A stretch of 16,007 nucleotides of DNA from BOKV01 sp041739225 (GTDB lineage Bacteria; Pseudomonadota; Alphaproteobacteria; Rhizobiales; Rhizobiaceae). Where the stretch lies: the NCBI GenBank assembly GCA_041739225.1, contig JBGSOG010000051.1, forward strand, positions 1 to 16,007. The letters are read 5' to 3'. Positions 14,550-16,007 of the stretch are shown here, piece after piece. Numbering within the stretch: the stretch's first letter is position 1; each line of letters begins with the position of its first letter. The notes under the pieces were generated by a model. That model saw only the letters and a program-made list of their open reading frames with translations, did not search any database and was not told the origin of the DNA. Made by a program: the position numbers and the translations under genes.

Positions 14550-15344
14550 TCAGCCAACAAAGGCGCGTTCGACCACAAAAGTGCCGGGTGCTGAATTCGA
14601 GCCTTCGACCAATCCGGCCTTCTCGCACAATTGCTTGACGCTCTTGAGCATGTCCATGGAGCCGCAGATCATCACGCGGTCGGTCTGCGGATCGAGCGGA
14701 AGCTCGTCGCTTTCAATCATCGAGGTTATGCGGTTGTTGCGAACGAAAGGCTCGCGGGTTGCTGACGGCACATAGCGCAGGCGCGGGGCAAACTCACCGA
14801 TCAATGGATCATTGGCGAGGTCCTCGACCAGCTCGCGGCTGTATTCCAGTTCAGCCACTTCGCGGCAGGTATGAACCAGAACGATCTCCTCGAACTTTTC
14901 ATAAGTATCGGGATCGCGAACGATCGAGGCAAATGGCGCCACGCCGGTGCCGGTGGAAAAAAGGTACAGTCGTTTGCCCGGAACCAGCGCATCATGAACC
15001 AGCGTACCTGTCGGCTTCTTTTTCATCAGCACGGTGTCGCCCGGCATGATCTTTTCCAGGTGCTCGGTCAGTGGGCCGCCGGGAACCTTGATCGAGAAGA
15101 ACTCGATTTCTTCGTCCCAGGACGGGCTGGCAATGGAGTAAGCCCGGTACACCGGGCGTTCTGCATTGGGAAGGCCGATCATCACAAACTCGCCGGAGCG
15201 GAAACGGAACGACGCTGGCCTGGTGATGCGGAACTTGAACAGGCGATCGGTGTAGTGCTTCACCGAAATGACCTTTTCGGCAAAAACCCCTTCGGGTATC
15301 GCAAAAACCGGTTTGTCCTGAATGTTCATTTCCATGATGCCCAT
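14550..15344 (-). CDS. fpr: Ferredoxin/flavodoxin-NADP+ reductase
   Basis: FAD enzyme of 264 residues that exchanges electrons between NADPH and ferredoxin or flavodoxin in the cytoplasm. The FAD-binding domain holds R67-A-Y-S70 (RxYS) followed by IAS and the GGPLTEHL loop. The NADP domain holds STGTGVAPFAS (130-140), HTCRE at 158-162 and MICGSMDML near the end. The C-terminal ending FVVERAFVG, with a short tail after the aromatic residue, is typical of the bacterial Fpr subclass of Rhodobacter type. The ATG at 15344 gives the family-like N-terminus, but internal Mets at residues 4 and 6 are also possible, as no strong ribosome site distinguishes them. A likely promoter lies at 15377-15405. 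Confidence 0.94.
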   Translation of the reverse strand: MGIMEMNIQDKPVFAIPEGVFAEKVISVKHYTDRLFKFRITRPASFRFRSGEFVMIGLPNAERPVYRAYSIASPSWDEEIEFFSIKVPGGPLTEHLEKIMPGDTVLMKKKPTGTLVHDALVPGKRLYLFSTGTGVAPFASIVRDPDTYEKFEEIVLVHTCREVAELEYSRELVEDLANDPLIGEFAPRLRYVPSATREPFVRNNRITSMIESDELPLDPQTDRVMICGSMDMLKSVKQLCEKAGLVEGSNSAPGTFVVERAFVG

Positions 15345-15376
15345 TTTTTTGCGCCAATTCCGCTTGGCAATCCGGC

Positions 15377-15405
15377 CAGATAGACCGTTTGCCGATTGTC
15401 TTCAA
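15377..15405 (-). promoter_or_regulatory. Putative fpr promoter
   Basis: On the minus strand TTGAAG (15405-15400) and TATCTG (15382-15377) are spaced by 17 bases, a good housekeeping-type pair. Transcription would begin about 25 bases before the fpr start codon. Assigned by eye. Confidence 0.4.
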
Positions 15406-15551
15406 CCAAATGACCCTTCACAAGCCAGTCTTATGGCGCGCGGTGCCGGTTGCCGACAGGAATGTTTTTGCGCAGATTTCGCCGTCCGTAAAATGATGCA
15501 GGTCAAATCAACAGTCTGAGAGCAAGGGCTTTCTTTCGGGGTGTTGTCGGT

Positions 15552-15591
15552 ATTGCGGTCCATGTGCATCGGCTTGTGCCGCAATGCACAT
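15552..15591. other. Interleaved inverted repeats with pseudoknot topology
   Basis: Arm A ATTGCGG (15552-15558) pairs with CCGCAAT (15579-15585). Arm B ATGTGCAT (15562-15569) pairs with ATGCACAT (15584-15591). The order is A-B-A'-B', which as RNA would form an H-type pseudoknot or two mutually exclusive hairpins; A' and B' share two bases. It lies about 125 bases before the small secreted protein gene. It could be a leader RNA element, a small RNA or overlapping protein sites. It does not match any riboswitch I know, including SAM-II. Confidence 0.4.
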
Positions 15592-15658
15592 ACGCCGTGG
15601 CAAATGCGGTCTATCTGTTGATCATCGGAACGGGAACACCACCCACCGAACTACCGGC

Positions 15659-15680
15659 CCCGGCCGGAAAAATGGCCGGG
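15659..15680 (+). other. GC-rich hairpin in the leader of the small secreted protein gene
   Basis: CCCGGCC (15659-15665) and GGCCGGG (15674-15680) form a perfect 7-bp stem with an 8-base loop. It ends 36 bases before the start codon and has no T run, so it is more likely an RNA-stability or translation element than a terminator. Confidence 0.5.
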
Positions 15681-15716
15681 AGGACCGGCTGAACCCGAGA
15701 TCAAAGGATCAGACCC

Positions 15717-15995
15717 ATGACCCGCATTCGCAACATCGCAGCAGCAGCAGCCATCGCCCTGGTCGCAGCTTCCTCAGCCACCCCGGCCAATGCCGGCGGC
15801 AAGCAGCTTGGCGCAGCCCTCCTCGGCGGTTTCGTCGCCGGAGCGATTATCAGCCACGCCGCCAATAGCCATGCCTATGGCTACAACAATGGCTACGGCG
15901 TCGTTTACCAACAGAAGTGCTGGTACGAAAAACAGTTCGTCGGCTACGATTACTACGGCAACAAGATGTTCCAGAAGGTGCAGGTCTGCGGGTGA
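15717..15995 (+). CDS. Small secreted or periplasmic Gly/Tyr-rich protein
   Basis: A 92-residue exported protein with a clear Sec signal peptide: basic MTRIR, an Ala-rich core, and probable cleavage after ANA (residue 26). The mature part begins with a glycine-zipper segment GAALLGGFVAGAIIS (32-46), which may insert in or lie on a membrane. A Tyr/Asn/Gly-rich stretch (53-64) and a C-terminal part with two cysteines (C68 in KCWYEKQ and C91 at the very end) follow; the cysteines could form a disulfide in the periplasm. Proteins of this plan recur in rhizobia as uncharacterised families; I know no function. AAAGGA lies about 9 bases before the ATG. The gene is complete, with its stop 12 bases from the window end. 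Confidence 0.85.
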   Translation: MTRIRNIAAAAAIALVAASSATPANAGGKQLGAALLGGFVAGAIISHAANSHAYGYNNGYGVVYQQKCWYEKQFVGYDYYGNKMFQKVQVCG

Positions 15996-16007
15996 GGTCT
16001 GACACGC

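Larger units (their letters stand above)
15345..15716. other. 372-base non-coding stretch between fpr and the small secreted protein gene
   Basis: No convincing gene lies here: the open frames present have no family resemblance and are not preceded by ribosome sites. It holds the likely fpr promoter (15377-15405, minus), a nested pair of inverted repeats with pseudoknot order (15552-15591), and a GC-rich hairpin (15659-15680) close to the next start codon. The next gene's promoter must lie in it too, but I could not place it. Confidence 0.6.

Noticed and set aside
15584..15868. A 94-codon open frame overlapping the small secreted protein gene
   Set aside because: Low-complexity Arg/His/Ser-rich translation in a shadow frame of a gene with a clear signal peptide; no ribosome site.

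Overview
The window looks like a chromosomal stretch from a marine or coastal alphaproteobacterium, most likely in the Hyphomicrobiales (Rhizobiales). This rests on several features: an ExoD family protein, a stand-alone gyrB, a six-TM class III cyclase of rhizobial style, a short TadG-like protein, a small Gly-rich secreted protein of a type common in rhizobia, an alphaproteobacterial-type ferredoxin reductase, and a DddP-type DMSP lyase. DddP is best known from marine Roseobacters. The taxonomic placement is inference from gene content. I see no insertion sequences, phage genes, CRISPR arrays, tRNA or rRNA.

Layout. 1-1093: C-terminal part of a hybrid sensor kinase (end of the ATPase domain plus two receiver domains). 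1166-2376: dut, convergent with and overlapping a short-chain dehydrogenase. 2445-4418: a LysE/RhtB exporter, convergent with a membrane adenylate/guanylate cyclase. 4629-7064: gyrB. 7157-7492: a single-domain rhodanese behind a perfect AT-rich palindrome that sits inside its likely promoter. 7502-9328 (minus): a 608-residue membrane-anchored protein that I do not recognise. 9421-11099 (minus): exoD followed by a ketopantoate reductase gene, probably one operon. 11216-11605: a PilZ protein. 11710-13044: dddP. 13167-13829: an OmpA-family lipoprotein with a clear terminator. 13951-14547: a TadG-like protein. 14550-15344 (minus): ferredoxin-NADP reductase. 15345-15716: a non-coding stretch with a pseudoknot-like pairing pattern and a hairpin. 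15717-15995: a small secreted protein.

Most genes are single transcription units of housekeeping or envelope function and do not form one pathway. Two themes recur. The first is signalling: the hybrid kinase, the cyclase and the PilZ protein. The second is the cell envelope: ExoD, the OmpA lipoprotein, the TadG-like protein and the small exported protein. The most informative single gene is dddP, because every active-site residue I recall from the characterised enzymes is present at a constant offset of one. The most informative regulatory signal is the rhodanese operator. All four convergent gene pairs are packed within 9 bases or overlap, leaving no room for ordinary terminators between them.
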